The notes beneath the pieces are model-generated. The model made no database searches. It was not told the DNA's origin and saw only the letters and a list, made by a program, of their open reading frames with translations. From positions 511,501 to 575,500 of the forward strand of contig NZ_CP080649.1 of NCBI RefSeq assembly GCF_019603315.1: a stretch of 64,000 bases of DNA, given 5' to 3'. Numbering within the stretch: position 1 is the first letter of the stretch; the number at the start of each line of letters is the position of its first letter. The translations under genes and the position numbers were made by a program. Below, piece by piece: positions 25,758 through 35,526 of the stretch. The DNA comes from Ruficoccus sp. ZRK36 (lineage in GTDB: Bacteria > Verrucomicrobiota > Verrucomicrobiia > Opitutales > Cerasicoccaceae).

Positions 25758-26998
25758 AACGCTTGCTCGCCATTTCGGACCATTTGGATACCGGCGGGGC
25801 TGCGATCGCCTGCGGCCGCATCCTGGAGGCAGTCAGCCAATGTGACCCGACCCTTGAGATCAGCCGCATCGTCCAATACGCGCCCGAGGAACCGCATCCC
25901 CATACCTGGCGCCTCAGCCCGCACCTCACTCTTCAGACCTGGGCTCGTCGCCTCAAGCCTCTTGGCCTCGGAGCACTTCTTGAGCAAGCGACTTCTCGCA
26001 ATCTGCTAGACCGATTTCACCGCCTGCTGGATCAACTTCAACCAGACCTGATCAACATCCATAACATTCACGGGGCCTCCAACTGGGGGTTGGAGTTGAT
26101 AGAGGCTGCGCTTGAGCACGCCCCCGTCGTATGGACCCTCCACGACATGTGGTCTTTCACCGGTGGCTGCGCTTATTCTTTCGAGTGCGAACGCTTTCGC
26201 ACCCATTGCGACAGCTCCTGCACCTGCCCTCCCCAGTCCTGTAAGCCCGAAGACAAGCTGTTAGCCGCAAGCTGGGAGCACCGCCGCCGTCTGTTTCAGC
26301 ATCCGAATCTCTATGCAGTCAGCCCGTCACACTGGCTGGCCCAATGCGCAACGAACGGCAATGGCTGGCCACGCGAGCGCCTTAGCACCATCGCCAACCC
26401 GATCGACCTCGACCAATACAGCCCCAGCCTGCGCGAGCACGGCCGCGAGGACCTAAAGCTGGCCACGGGACAAACATCAGCCCTGATCGTGAGCGAGTAC
26501 CTCCATCAGCCCCGTAAGGGCGGGCACCTGATACATGAGGCGCTGCGAGCCATCACTACGCCACTGACCCTGTTGACGATGGGTAACGCTCCGGCTAAGA
26601 TCGAGAACCCCAACATTCAATGTAAGCATCTCGGCTATATCGCCGACGAGGCAACCAAAGCCCGTATCTTTGCCGCGGTCGACCTACTCATCCACCCGGC
26701 CCCCGTTGACAACCTACCCTGCGTGATCAGCGAAGCCAACGCATGCGGCACGCCTATTGTCGGCTTTCCCATCGGAGGCGTGAAGGAAATGATACGTGAA
26801 GGCGAAACCGGCTGGTTAGCCGATGAGCTCTCGGCACCATCTCTGACCAAGGCCATACGCCGCGCCCTGGATGATATAGCCGCCGGGCGAACGCTCCGCC
26901 AGAGCGCCCGCGCCTATGCCTCCGAAGCCTACAACCCACAACAGCTCGGGCAAGCATACCTAAGCACCTTTCACCAAGTCCTCGAAGCTTCGGCATGA
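25754..26998 (+). CDS. GT4-family glycosyltransferase with Cys-rich insertion
   Basis: A 414-residue GT-B enzyme. The N-terminus MKRLLAISDHLDTGGAA is followed by INIHNIHGASNWGLELIEA and VVWTLHDMWSFTGGCAYSF. A Cys-rich segment (FECERFRTHCDSSCTCPPQS) resembles the GGC-x-CP module of several polysaccharide GT4 enzymes and may bind metal. The donor domain ends with SEANACGTPIVGFPIGGVKE. I chose the ATG at 25754 because it overlaps the previous stop as ATGA; the frame is open further upstream but that part lies in the preceding gene. Confidence 0.9.
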   Translation: MKRLLAISDHLDTGGAAIACGRILEAVSQCDPTLEISRIVQYAPEEPHPHTWRLSPHLTLQTWARRLKPLGLGALLEQATSRNLLDRFHRLLDQLQPDLINIHNIHGASNWGLELIEAALEHAPVVWTLHDMWSFTGGCAYSFECERFRTHCDSSCTCPPQSCKPEDKLLAASWEHRRRLFQHPNLYAVSPSHWLAQCATNGNGWPRERLSTIANPIDLDQYSPSLREHGREDLKLATGQTSALIVSEYLHQPRKGGHLIHEALRAITTPLTLLTMGNAPAKIENPNIQCKHLGYIADEATKARIFAAVDLLIHPAPVDNLPCVISEANACGTPIVGFPIGGVKEMIREGETGWLADELSAPSLTKAIRRALDDIAAGRTLRQSARAYASEAYNPQQLGQAYLSTFHQVLEASA

Positions 26999-27750
26999 GC
27001 AATACCCACACCATACTGGGAATCCCTTTCTATACGGGGTCCCTCGAGGAAATCATCGAGACAGTCGTCCACGACGGTGGTTTACTTGTCGCACCCTCGG
27101 GACCCGGGCTAGCCACGCTGCCCGACGCCCCCGCCTACCAGCAGTCCGTCGAGCACGCTGATGTCGCCCTCACTGACAGCGGCCTGCTCGTCCTGCTGTG
27201 GAATCTCACCCACCGGCCCCGCATTCCAAAGATTTCCGGCTACCTGTTTTTCCGGACGCTTATCCAGCATACAGCGCTGCGCGAGCAGGGCGCGACTTTC
27301 TGGATCATGCCCAGTGAGGAGGAGATGCACATCAATCTAGCATGGCTCAACAACGAGCAGGGAATACCTGTCACCGAAGATGACTGCTACGTGGCCCCGC
27401 ACTATCCCGCCCAGGGTGAACTGCACGACGAGACACTTGTGCAGCTCATCGAGCAGCGGAGACCTCGCTTTGTCTTTAACAACATCGGTGGCGGCATCCA
27501 GGAGCGCCTCGGCTATGGGCTGCGTCAACAGCTTACCTACCGCCCCGCCATTATCTGCACGGGAGCGGCGATCGCCTTTTTCACCGGACAGCAGGCCAAT
27601 ATCCCCGGCTGGGCCGACAAGCTACACCTGGGCTGGCTGGCGCGCATCGCGGCCGACCCTCGCCGCTACCTCCCTCGCTATCTGGCCGCCGTGAAGTTGG
27701 TCCCGCTCTTTTTCCGCTTCGGCAGCCAGAGTCCCCGAACTCGCACCTAA
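26995..27750 (+). CDS. WecG/TagA/CpsF-family (GT26) glycosyltransferase
   Basis: A 251-residue protein of the GT26 family, whose members add the second sugar (often N-acetylmannosamine or its uronic acid) to an undecaprenyl-linked primer. Visible parts are ILGIPFYTGSLEEIIETV, VAPSGPGLATLPDAPAYQQS, ADVALTDSGLLVLLWNL, VFNNIGGGIQERLG and AIICTGAAIAFFTGQQANIP. It ends with an Arg-rich region (ADPRRYLPRYL) typical of the membrane-associated tail. This would act directly after the initiating transferase at 17407-18813. It overlaps the previous gene by 4 bp. Confidence 0.85.
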   Translation: MSNTHTILGIPFYTGSLEEIIETVVHDGGLLVAPSGPGLATLPDAPAYQQSVEHADVALTDSGLLVLLWNLTHRPRIPKISGYLFFRTLIQHTALREQGATFWIMPSEEEMHINLAWLNNEQGIPVTEDDCYVAPHYPAQGELHDETLVQLIEQRRPRFVFNNIGGGIQERLGYGLRQQLTYRPAIICTGAAIAFFTGQQANIPGWADKLHLGWLARIAADPRRYLPRYLAAVKLVPLFFRFGSQSPRTRT

Positions 27751-27769
27751 CCGCTCTCCCTCTCAATCC

Positions 27770-28810
27770 ATGATCTCCGTCGAACGCCATTTACCCGTCA
27801 ACCTGATCGAGAGCGACCGCTCGTTGTTTGAGCCGCATCTGCATACGCAGATCCCTGACCCCGGCTTCAAGCATTACCACGATGTGCGCGCAAACGGGCT
27901 AGGCATTCTGGTCAAAGGCCTCACACTGCTGCCCGAGAGTTTTCCCGACACGCTCGAGTCTAAGGAGTGGAGCTGGGAGTCCAACCGCTACAATCAACCG
28001 CTAACACGGCTGAAGCTGATTCTCCGCAGCCGCCAGCCCGGCCGGACAAAAGCGCTCGAAGAGCCCTGCCTGTGGTTCACCGACACATGGTCGCTGTCCT
28101 ACTTTTTCTGGATCAGCGAATCCCTGTCCCGACTGGAGTTTTCACGCGAGTTGATCGAGAAAGGATACCCTGTCGTCATGCCCGCACATTTCATGGAGGT
28201 TGATTTTGTTCGCACCTCACTGGAGATGTTCGGTGTAGAAAATATCGTCCCCGTCTCCATCGGCCACAACTGCCTCATGCGGGATGTCACCATCCCCACT
28301 CGCACGGCTGGCATTCACCACTTTAACCCCGAGCTCATTCGCCGCGTAGGTGAGCGCTTTCGTTCCGTTGCCCCGCCTCCTCCGGATGGTATCGGAGAAA
28401 AAATACACATCAGCCGTCGCAAAGCCCGCATGCGCAAGTTTGTCAATCAGGACGAGGTCGAGGCCATGTACGATCGCTTTGGCTACACCACGGTCTGCAT
28501 GGAGGACTACAGCTTCCGTGATCAAGTCGGCATGCTTAGCCGTGCGCGTGCGCTGGCATCCATCCATGGCGCAGGACTGGTTAATATCCTGATGATGCCA
28601 CCCGGCGCAGCTGTCTTTGAGATGAAAATGCGCGGCCCCCTCAACAGTAGCTTCTTCAACCTGGCCTCGGCCTGCGGCCATCCCTATTTCTACCAGGCAT
28701 GCGAGCCGGAAAAGCCCGACGTCATCGAGCAACAGAATAATTTCATAGCCGACATCGACCAGCTCGAGCGCAACCTCGAATTAATCGAGAAAAGCCTTTC
28801 TCGACCATGA
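27770..28810 (+). CDS. GT61-family glycosyltransferase (DUF563)
   Basis: A 346-residue protein with the GT61 core: LWFTDTWSLSYFFWISESLS in the middle, a conserved IHISRRKARMRKFVNQDEVE segment around residue 205, and SRARALASIHGAGLVNILMM. The last is the family IHGAGL(T/V)N motif. The C-terminus has FEMKMRGPLNSSFFNLASAC. Members transfer xylose, GlcNAc or other sugars; the donor here is unknown. A 19-bp gap precedes it, and it overlaps the next gene by 4 bp. Confidence 0.85.
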   Translation: MISVERHLPVNLIESDRSLFEPHLHTQIPDPGFKHYHDVRANGLGILVKGLTLLPESFPDTLESKEWSWESNRYNQPLTRLKLILRSRQPGRTKALEEPCLWFTDTWSLSYFFWISESLSRLEFSRELIEKGYPVVMPAHFMEVDFVRTSLEMFGVENIVPVSIGHNCLMRDVTIPTRTAGIHHFNPELIRRVGERFRSVAPPPPDGIGEKIHISRRKARMRKFVNQDEVEAMYDRFGYTTVCMEDYSFRDQVGMLSRARALASIHGAGLVNILMMPPGAAVFEMKMRGPLNSSFFNLASACGHPYFYQACEPEKPDVIEQQNNFIADIDQLERNLELIEKSLSRP

Positions 28811-29598
28811 GCGAAGCACCTCTCATCACCGTCATCACTCCGGTGCTCAACTGCGCGCGGTTCATCACCGCCTGCATGGAGAGCGTCGCTACGCAGGACT
28901 GCACGCTGGTCGAGCATCTCATCGTGGATGGGCTCTCAACAGATGGCACCCCCGAGCTCGTGCGTGACTTCGCAGCTACGCACCCGCATGTCCGCCTCAT
29001 CAGTGAAAAAGACTGCGGCCAATCCGATGCCATGAACCATGGCATCCGCGAGGCCAACACGCCTTACATCGGATTCCTCAATGCCGACGACTACTATGCA
29101 CCCAACACCCTGAACCGCGTTTGCGGGCTGGCCAAAGGCCTCCCCGAGCCCGCCTTTCTCTACGCCAACCTGCACGTCTGGGGAGACGACGACAAAGACC
29201 TCGGCCTACAGAAGCCCGCTCCCTTGAGCCTTTACAATCTCTGCCGCGGCAAGCCCTTCCCCCTCAACCCGGCTTCATACTTTTACCACAAAAGCCTGCA
29301 CGAGGTCGCCGGACCGTACGATATTGACGACCATATGACCATGGACCTCGACTTCATTTTTCGGGCCTGCCAGCACGCTCACATCCACTACTATGACGAA
29401 TGCTGGGGACACTTCAGACTCATTGAGGGCACAAAGACCCAGGGCGAGCTATCCACTGGCGCCACCTTCAAACGCCAGCGCGTATTGGTTAACAAATACA
29501 TCAACGACCTCCCCCTACCCTGCAAGCTCCGGGCAAAGGTCCTGAATGCCATGGAGCCCATCCAGCGAAAAATAGCCCGCCGCCTAAAGAGAATCTAG
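28807..29598 (+). CDS. GT2-family glycosyltransferase
   Basis: A 263-residue GT-A enzyme: LITVITPVLNCARFITACME, LVEHLIVDGLSTDGTPELVR, SEKDCGQSDAMNHGIREANT and the NADD metal motif in YIGFLNADDYYAP. It is close to the PGL/p-HBAD or WcaA-like group of GT2 enzymes recognised by the EKDxGQSDAMNKG signature. The C-terminus is short and basic. It is translationally coupled to the GT61 gene (4-bp overlap). Confidence 0.92.
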   Translation: MSEAPLITVITPVLNCARFITACMESVATQDCTLVEHLIVDGLSTDGTPELVRDFAATHPHVRLISEKDCGQSDAMNHGIREANTPYIGFLNADDYYAPNTLNRVCGLAKGLPEPAFLYANLHVWGDDDKDLGLQKPAPLSLYNLCRGKPFPLNPASYFYHKSLHEVAGPYDIDDHMTMDLDFIFRACQHAHIHYYDECWGHFRLIEGTKTQGELSTGATFKRQRVLVNKYINDLPLPCKLRAKVLNAMEPIQRKIARRLKRI

Positions 29599-29604
29599 CG
29601 CCAC

Positions 29605-30648
29605 ATGGCAGACGTACAAACAGACACCCCCAAGTCCGGCATCAGTGTCGTTATTTGCTGCTACAACAGCAGCGAACGACTGCCTGCCACCTTGCGCCAC
29701 CTGCAGGCGCAGCAGGACGCTGACGGTATCGCATGGGAAGTCATCGTGGTGGACAACGCCTCCACCGATAACACCGCCGCCGTCGCTGAGAGTATCTGGT
29801 CCGAGAAATCCATCACCCCCCTGCGCATAGTACACGAGCCCCAAGCAGGCCTCAGCTACGCACGAGCTCGCGGGGCAGCAGCAGCCAGGTACGACATCAT
29901 AGCGCTGGTTGACGATGACAACTGGACCCCACCGCACTGGCTGACCACCGTAGAGCAAATATTTCGCCAGCACCCGGAGGTCGGCGTCGTGGGTGGCCCC
30001 ACCACCGAGGTCTGCGAGAGCGAGCCGCCTGCCTGGTTTCAGACATTTAAAGGACACTATGCCGTCTACGGCCTGGATTCCCCCGGAGGCATCGTGGAGC
30101 AGTACGTCTGCGGCGCGGGCTTGTGCTTCCGAAAGGCAGCTTGGGAGCAACTGCTCTCAGATGGCTTTGAGGGAGAGCTCACCGACCGCAAGGGCAAGGA
30201 ACTGACATCCGGCGGCGACACAGAAATCTGCGCTGCCCTACGCCTAAGCGGCTGGAAAATCTGGTACGAGCCTGCCCTGCTTATTCAGCATTTCATCCCC
30301 ACCGGTCGGCTGAACTGGGACTACCTCACCCGGCTCAACATTGGCTTCGGGAAGCAGTCCGTCTACCTCGATGCCTACTATGCCCTGCTGCCGAGCTTCA
30401 CCCACGGCACACCCGCACCGCCCTGCTGGATGAGCGAATCACTCAAAGCCGTCCGGGCTCTGATCGGGCTATTCCCACAGATCGCCTTTCGCTCGGAGCA
30501 ATCCCGCGAAGGCAGCGCCAGCTGGCTGATCTGGAAAAACCAGTGTGCCCGCCTGGCAACACTCCTGCGTGAGCGAGGAAGCTACGCGGAGCGCTTCCGG
30601 CGGATCGCCGGGGCCAAGTGGAATCACAGCAAAACCCCGCCCCTGTAG
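29605..30648 (+). CDS. GT2-family glycosyltransferase
   Basis: A 347-residue GT-A enzyme: ISVVICCYNSSERLPATLRH, WEVIVVDNASTDNTAAVAES, EPQAGLSYARARGAAAARYD and the DDDN metal motif in IIALVDDDNWTPPHW. VCGAGLCFRKAAWEQLLSDG and GGDTEICAALRLSGWKIWYE give the usual acceptor-side motifs. The C-terminal 80 residues contain a possible hydrophobic segment (VRALIGLFPQIAF). It is followed by a 128-bp gap, the longest within the operon until wzm, where an internal promoter could lie. Confidence 0.92.
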   Translation: MADVQTDTPKSGISVVICCYNSSERLPATLRHLQAQQDADGIAWEVIVVDNASTDNTAAVAESIWSEKSITPLRIVHEPQAGLSYARARGAAAARYDIIALVDDDNWTPPHWLTTVEQIFRQHPEVGVVGGPTTEVCESEPPAWFQTFKGHYAVYGLDSPGGIVEQYVCGAGLCFRKAAWEQLLSDGFEGELTDRKGKELTSGGDTEICAALRLSGWKIWYEPALLIQHFIPTGRLNWDYLTRLNIGFGKQSVYLDAYYALLPSFTHGTPAPPCWMSESLKAVRALIGLFPQIAFRSEQSREGSASWLIWKNQCARLATLLRERGSYAERFRRIAGAKWNHSKTPPL

Positions 30649-30776
30649 CGCCAGCCCGTCGCCTGTCCGTTTACGCAAAGACAATGCCCACGAAAAAGTT
30701 TCCCTACGCTCTTTCCTTTTAGTTCCGATCAAACTGGTTTAGGAACCCTTTACCGAACCTCAACACACTTACAATC

Positions 30777-31463
30777 ATGCCCAGACCAAGCTGTATGGTA
30801 TTCGCTGCCCGCTACCTGCCCCCGGAGGAGATCCGCGGCAAGGAAGTGATCGAAGTCGGCTCCTGCGACTTCAACGGCTCCATCAAACCCTATGTCATGC
30901 ACTGGGAGCCCAAGTCATACCTGGGCATCGACATGATCGAAGGTCCCTGCGTGGATAAAGTCCTCAACGCCGACCTGCTGGAGCAGGAGTATGGGGCCGA
31001 GTCCTTCGACATCGTCCTCTCTATCGAGATGATGGAGCACACACGCTGGTGGCGCACCTCGCTCACAAACATGAAGCGCATCTGCCGCCGCGGCGGTATC
31101 CTCATCATCACCTCGCCCGCCATCGGCTACCCCTACCACGGCTACCCGACGGATTTCTGGCGCTACGAGATTGAGGACATGAAAAAGATGCTCTCAGACT
31201 TTGAGATACTCGGCATCGAGCGCGATGAGAGCGGCCCGGGCACCTTTGTCGCAGCCCGTAAGCCGATGGACTACCAGGAGTGCGATCTGGACCCGATTGA
31301 GCTATACAGCGTGGTAAACGGGCAACGCACCCGTGAGCTCAGCGAAGAAGATTTCAAGAGCAAGTACTTCAAACGAGTCACCACGAAGGTTCGCATCAAA
31401 GTCGCCGTCGAAAGCACATACCGCTGGCTGGGCCGCACCGTAACCAAACTACTGAGGATCTAG
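30777..31463 (+). CDS. Class I SAM-dependent methyltransferase
   Basis: A 228-residue protein with a Rossmann-type methyltransferase core. Motif I is KEVIEVGSCDFNGSIKP, the acidic loop is YLGIDMIEGPCVDKVLNADL, and motif IV/post-I is ESFDIVLSIEMMEHTRWWRT with GGILIITSPAIGYPYH. Its place in the operon suggests methylation of a sugar or of the glycan end, which in ABC-exported O-antigens can terminate the chain; that role is inference. It lies 4 bp before the next gene. Confidence 0.82.
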   Translation: MPRPSCMVFAARYLPPEEIRGKEVIEVGSCDFNGSIKPYVMHWEPKSYLGIDMIEGPCVDKVLNADLLEQEYGAESFDIVLSIEMMEHTRWWRTSLTNMKRICRRGGILIITSPAIGYPYHGYPTDFWRYEIEDMKKMLSDFEILGIERDESGPGTFVAARKPMDYQECDLDPIELYSVVNGQRTRELSEEDFKSKYFKRVTTKVRIKVAVESTYRWLGRTVTKLLRI

Positions 31464-31467
31464 CACC

Positions 31468-32328
31468 ATGAAGATCGATAAAATCATCACCTTGGGTAAC
31501 GAGCGGGTCAAAATCCCGCTACTGGCCATGATCCGCTCACTGCGGGCGGTCGGCTGCGAGCTGCCCGTGTGGGTCATCCCCTACGACGAGAACACCTTTG
31601 ACCTGCCTGAGGGCTGCCAATGGTGGCGAAATGACGAGCTGTACGACTGGCTCAAACAGCAGGGGGGGCGCCCTGTCATGCGCAAGTATCAGACCTTGCT
31701 CGCGGACAATTACCAGTTCGTCGACTCGGATGTGATCTTCATTCGCGACCCTGCGCCCGTGCTCGCCCCCTACGAGGGCTGGGTGGCCAGCTGTTGCCAC
31801 TGGAGCAACCCTGAGCACACCTACACCGAGCACTCTCTCCCCATCCTGCGCGCCCGCACCACGACCTGGCCGAGTAAGATATTCAACACCGGACAGTTCG
31901 CCTGCGACCGGGCGCTGTACGATCTGGAGTCCTTTAAGGCCACCGCCGCGAACCCCGACTACCGCCGCACGATTATCGACGACCCCTTCCACGAGCAGCC
32001 GGGGATCAACCTGCTCGTCCACCTCTCCGGGGCACCGATCTCCAACCTGACCCTGCCGCCCATTAACATGGAGTCCACCTGGGCGGGCGACTACATCGAC
32101 GCGGACTACGAGCGCTACTGGCAGGACGAAGCCCGCAAGCCCTATATCATCCACTGGGCCGGGGAAAAGATGAACCCCGACAAGCCCATCTCCGGACTGT
32201 TTTTCCAGTACCTCAGCGAAGATGAGAAGAGCAAATTTCTGGCGGACAGTGCCGAAAGCGCTCCCAGTAATGCCAAACGCCTCAAGCGCAAGATCGGCGC
32301 CGCCTGGGACGCATTGAAAGACACATGA
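31468..32328 (+). CDS. Putative GT-A fold (GT8-like) glycosyltransferase
   Basis: A 286-residue protein with no domain I can name firmly. It opens IDKIITLGNERVKIPLLAMI, has a likely nucleotide-sugar DxD in YQFVDSDVIFIRDPAP near residue 95, and a late YIIHWAGEKMNPDKP that resembles the HxxG/HWxG metal-binding end of GT8-type enzymes. Length and context support a glycosyltransferase. It overlaps the next gene by 4 bp. Confidence 0.6.
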   Translation: MKIDKIITLGNERVKIPLLAMIRSLRAVGCELPVWVIPYDENTFDLPEGCQWWRNDELYDWLKQQGGRPVMRKYQTLLADNYQFVDSDVIFIRDPAPVLAPYEGWVASCCHWSNPEHTYTEHSLPILRARTTTWPSKIFNTGQFACDRALYDLESFKATAANPDYRRTIIDDPFHEQPGINLLVHLSGAPISNLTLPPINMESTWAGDYIDADYERYWQDEARKPYIIHWAGEKMNPDKPISGLFFQYLSEDEKSKFLADSAESAPSNAKRLKRKIGAAWDALKDT

Positions 32329-33155
32329 GCGGACCCCGCTTCTCAGTCATTATCCCGACTTGCCGCCGCAATGACCTGCTGGCGAAGTGCCTGCAGGCGC
32401 TTGCTCCCGACGTGCAGACACTTGGCGAGCCGTACGAGGTTATCGTCACGGACGACAGTGGAGATGAAAAAGCACGTCAGCTCATTGAGGAGAAATTTCC
32501 CTGGGCGAAGTGGACACCCGGCCCCTGCCGCGGACCAGCCGCCAACCGCAACCACGGCGCCGCTCTGGCCACCGGCCAGTGGCTCGCCTTTACCGATGAC
32601 GATTGCATCCCGAGCGCCGACTGGCTGGCCGCCTTTGCACAGGCGCTAGCCTCTGGCCGCCAGGTCTACGAAGGCCGCACCACCACCGACCTGCCGCTGA
32701 AAGGCCCACGCTATCAGGCCCCTGCAAATGAGCACGGGGGCTACCTGTGGTCCTGCAACATAATGCTGAGCCGTCAGTTATTTAATGAGCTCGGAGGCTT
32801 CGATGCGCAGTTCCCGTACCCGCACTTGGAGGATGTGGATCTGAGGCTACGCATCGAGCAGGCAAACCAGCCCTGGGACTTCGTGCCCGCAGCCGTCATC
32901 CTGCACCCACAGCGGCCCGCTACCCCCTGGCTCAGGCGGGCTCGCTCCCAGCAGTCAGCCGTGTACATGTGTCAGAAATTCAAGAAGCCCCTGAGCTTCG
33001 CAAACCTCGATCTGGTCTCGTACCTGCGCCGCATCAAGCAAGTCGCATGCGGAGCGGGTCCACTCCTCGACCGCGCGGCCGCAGTCGCAGGGCTTTGCGC
33101 TGAGTACGTCTACATCAAGACGCGCATACCGTATTGGAAAAATAAATACAAATAA
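32325..33155 (+). CDS. GT2-family glycosyltransferase
   Basis: A 276-residue GT-A enzyme: FSVIIPTCRRNDLLAKCLQA, EPYEVIVTDDSGDEKARQLI, GPCRGPAANRNHGAALATGQ and the DDD metal motif in WLAFTDDDCIPSADWL. LWSCNIMLSRQLFNELGGFD and PHLEDVDLRLRIEQA supply the acceptor-side and base motifs. It is coupled to the preceding gene by a 4-bp overlap and lies 2 bp before the next. Confidence 0.92.
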   Translation: MSGPRFSVIIPTCRRNDLLAKCLQALAPDVQTLGEPYEVIVTDDSGDEKARQLIEEKFPWAKWTPGPCRGPAANRNHGAALATGQWLAFTDDDCIPSADWLAAFAQALASGRQVYEGRTTTDLPLKGPRYQAPANEHGGYLWSCNIMLSRQLFNELGGFDAQFPYPHLEDVDLRLRIEQANQPWDFVPAAVILHPQRPATPWLRRARSQQSAVYMCQKFKKPLSFANLDLVSYLRRIKQVACGAGPLLDRAAAVAGLCAEYVYIKTRIPYWKNKYK

Positions 33156-33157
33156 CG

Positions 33158-34279
33158 GTGAAGATCGCATTCTTGTGTAACTGCCTCGAACCCGGCCGTG
33201 ATGGCGTGGGGGACTACACCCGCACTCTCGCCGGAGCCTGCGAGGCAGAAGGTCACACCACCCAGACATTTGCCCTGTGCGATCCGCATGCCACAGAGGG
33301 AGACAATCGGCGGTTCTCCAACGTATTGGAATCTCTCGATCAACAGCAGAGCCTGATCGAGCAGCTTCACGCCTTTTCCCCTGACTGGGTCAGCCTGCAA
33401 TTCGTCCCCTACGGGCTGCATCCGAAGGGATTACCCACGCGGCTACCGGCGTTTCTGCGCGCATGCAGCGGCCCGTGGCGCTGGCAGGTGATGTTTCACG
33501 AGATCTGGATCGGATGCAGCATAGGAGCCCCGCTCAAGGAGCGCCTCGTCGGCATGCTCCAGCGCCAGCTCATCGCCCGAAGCATGCGTGTGATCCATCC
33601 AGTCGTCCATACGCATGCCGAGCCCTACAAGGAGCTCCTGAATCGCCTAGGACTGCGCGCGCGGACGCTTCCGCTCTTTTGCAACCTGCCCATGGAGCCA
33701 GACCCTGGCAGAGACAATATGTATTCATTTATGAATACATGCGGCGTCCCAATAAGCGAGGAGAGTCGAAAAGAGTTCTTCGTTGGCGGGCTTTTCGGAA
33801 CCCTCCACCCCGAGTGGCCGCCACAGCCACTGCTCAACACGCTGCGCGAAACTGCGCTCCGGGAAGGCCGAAAGATCGTCATCATCCATTTTGGCGGGAT
33901 CGGCCCTGGAAAAGCGCTTTGGGAGGCCCTCATGCACCGCAACGATGAGCACCTCACACTGCTGGAGCGCGGACGCATGGAGGCAGCTGAAGCCTCACGA
34001 CTGATGAACGCGCTGGACTTTGGGCTGACATCATCACCGCTGAGCCTCATCCAGAAGAGCAGCAGCGCAGTGACCCTGCTCGCCCACGGGCTACCCGTCA
34101 TCGTCAACCGCGACGAAGTCCACTATCCACGCGTCCCGCGCGAGCTACCCCTGAACGACCCCCAGATCATCCCCTTCCGGGGCAAGCTCCCGATTAACTT
34201 TTTCACACTCCCCAAGGCCACCCCCCACACACGGCTTGGACCGGTCACCCGCACTTTTCTGAACGACCTCGGCGCATGA
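33158..34279 (+). CDS. GT-B fold glycosyltransferase (GT4-like)
   Basis: A 373-residue protein beginning at a GTG (33158): KIAFLCNCLEPGRDGVGDYT, the usual N-terminal strand and glycine-rich loop of GT4 enzymes. The middle region has HEIWIGCSIGAPLKERLVGM. The donor half is divergent (IIHFGGIGPGKALWEALM, then LLAHGLPVIVNRDEVHYP) and lacks a clear E-x7-E motif. Function is probably sugar transfer; the divergence keeps confidence moderate. Confidence 0.75.
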   Translation: MKIAFLCNCLEPGRDGVGDYTRTLAGACEAEGHTTQTFALCDPHATEGDNRRFSNVLESLDQQQSLIEQLHAFSPDWVSLQFVPYGLHPKGLPTRLPAFLRACSGPWRWQVMFHEIWIGCSIGAPLKERLVGMLQRQLIARSMRVIHPVVHTHAEPYKELLNRLGLRARTLPLFCNLPMEPDPGRDNMYSFMNTCGVPISEESRKEFFVGGLFGTLHPEWPPQPLLNTLRETALREGRKIVIIHFGGIGPGKALWEALMHRNDEHLTLLERGRMEAAEASRLMNALDFGLTSSPLSLIQKSSSAVTLLAHGLPVIVNRDEVHYPRVPRELPLNDPQIIPFRGKLPINFFTLPKATPHTRLGPVTRTFLNDLGA

Positions 34280-35526
34280 TCCTGCTCAGCCACCCAACCG
34301 GTAACGAGAACCTCCGCCAGGCGTTGCAAGCCATGCGTGAGGCGGGGCTGCTGGATGCTTTTTACACGACGTTGGGGTTTTCAGAGGAAAACGACCTGAG
34401 GCGCCTGCCCATCCCCAACAAACTCCGACGCCAGCTCCTCAAGCGACGGTTCCCACTTCCAGCGGCACAGCTGCACACCTCCCCCTGGCGCGAACTGGTG
34501 CGCACACTGATGATCAACCGGCCGGAAAACTTCCTCACCCGGCATGAGTGCGGACCGTGCAGCGTAGACGGTGTCTATCGCGCCCTCGACCGCAGGATCG
34601 CCCGGCGGCTACGCAACAACACGGGCTCCATACGCGCCGTTTATGGCTATGAGGACGGTTGCCTGGAGCATTTCCGCGCTGCCCATGAAAAGGGCCTGAC
34701 GACGATCTATGAACTTCCCACCGCCTATGGCCCTTATGCACATACCGTGCTTGATGAGGAGGCACAGCGCCGCCCAGACTGGAAGCCAACCCTGATCTCC
34801 ACCCGCGACTCCATGGAGAAGCTGGAGCGGAAAAGGCAGGAGCTTGAACTGGCTGATGTCGTCGTATGCCCGAGTGCCTTTGTGGAGAATTCGCTCCCCG
34901 CAGAAATACGCGCATCCAAGCACATCCTGCGCATGCCCTATGGCATTGACCCGGTTGAAAACCTCCCCGCCTACTCCGCCCCGACAAGCCGACCGCTAAA
35001 GTTCCTCTACGCCGGGGCATTGAGTCAGCGAAAGGGGCTGGCCGATTTATTTGAGGCCTGGAACCTGGCTCAACTACCCGAGGCAGAGCTTCATGTGATG
35101 GGCTCACAGCTCATGCCCGCGTCCTTCTATAAAGAACGCTGCCCGACTGCGATTTTCCATGCGCCCCGCCCACGCCAGGAAGTTCTGAGCCTGATGGATG
35201 CCTGCGACGTACTGGTCCTGCCCTCCTTGATCGAGGGGCGAGCCCTTGTCCAGCTGGAGGCCATGGGCAGAGGCTTACCGCTACTGATCACCCCCAACAC
35301 CGGCGGAGACGATCTGATAGAACCGGGCCGCACAGGCTTCATCGTACCGACTCGGTCTCCACAAGCGCTGGCGGAGCGCCTGACCTGGTTCAGCGAACAC
35401 CGGGCGGAGCTTCCCCAGATGCGCGAGCACTGCCTGCGAAAGGCTGCCGAGGCATCATGGGGTCACTACCGCGAGCAATTGGCTGGCTCCCTACTCTCAA
35501 TTATGAAAGAAGACCTGCATGGCTAA
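34276..35526 (+). CDS. GT4-family glycosyltransferase
   Basis: A 416-residue GT-B enzyme. The donor domain is clear: LKFLYAGALSQRKGLADLFE around residue 240, VLVLPSLIEGRALVQLEAMG with the E-x7-E type signature, and LLITPNTGGDDLIEPGRTGF. It overlaps the previous gene by 4 bp and the next by 8 bp. Confidence 0.9.
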   Translation: MILLSHPTGNENLRQALQAMREAGLLDAFYTTLGFSEENDLRRLPIPNKLRRQLLKRRFPLPAAQLHTSPWRELVRTLMINRPENFLTRHECGPCSVDGVYRALDRRIARRLRNNTGSIRAVYGYEDGCLEHFRAAHEKGLTTIYELPTAYGPYAHTVLDEEAQRRPDWKPTLISTRDSMEKLERKRQELELADVVVCPSAFVENSLPAEIRASKHILRMPYGIDPVENLPAYSAPTSRPLKFLYAGALSQRKGLADLFEAWNLAQLPEAELHVMGSQLMPASFYKERCPTAIFHAPRPRQEVLSLMDACDVLVLPSLIEGRALVQLEAMGRGLPLLITPNTGGDDLIEPGRTGFIVPTRSPQALAERLTWFSEHRAELPQMREHCLRKAAEASWGHYREQLAGSLLSIMKEDLHG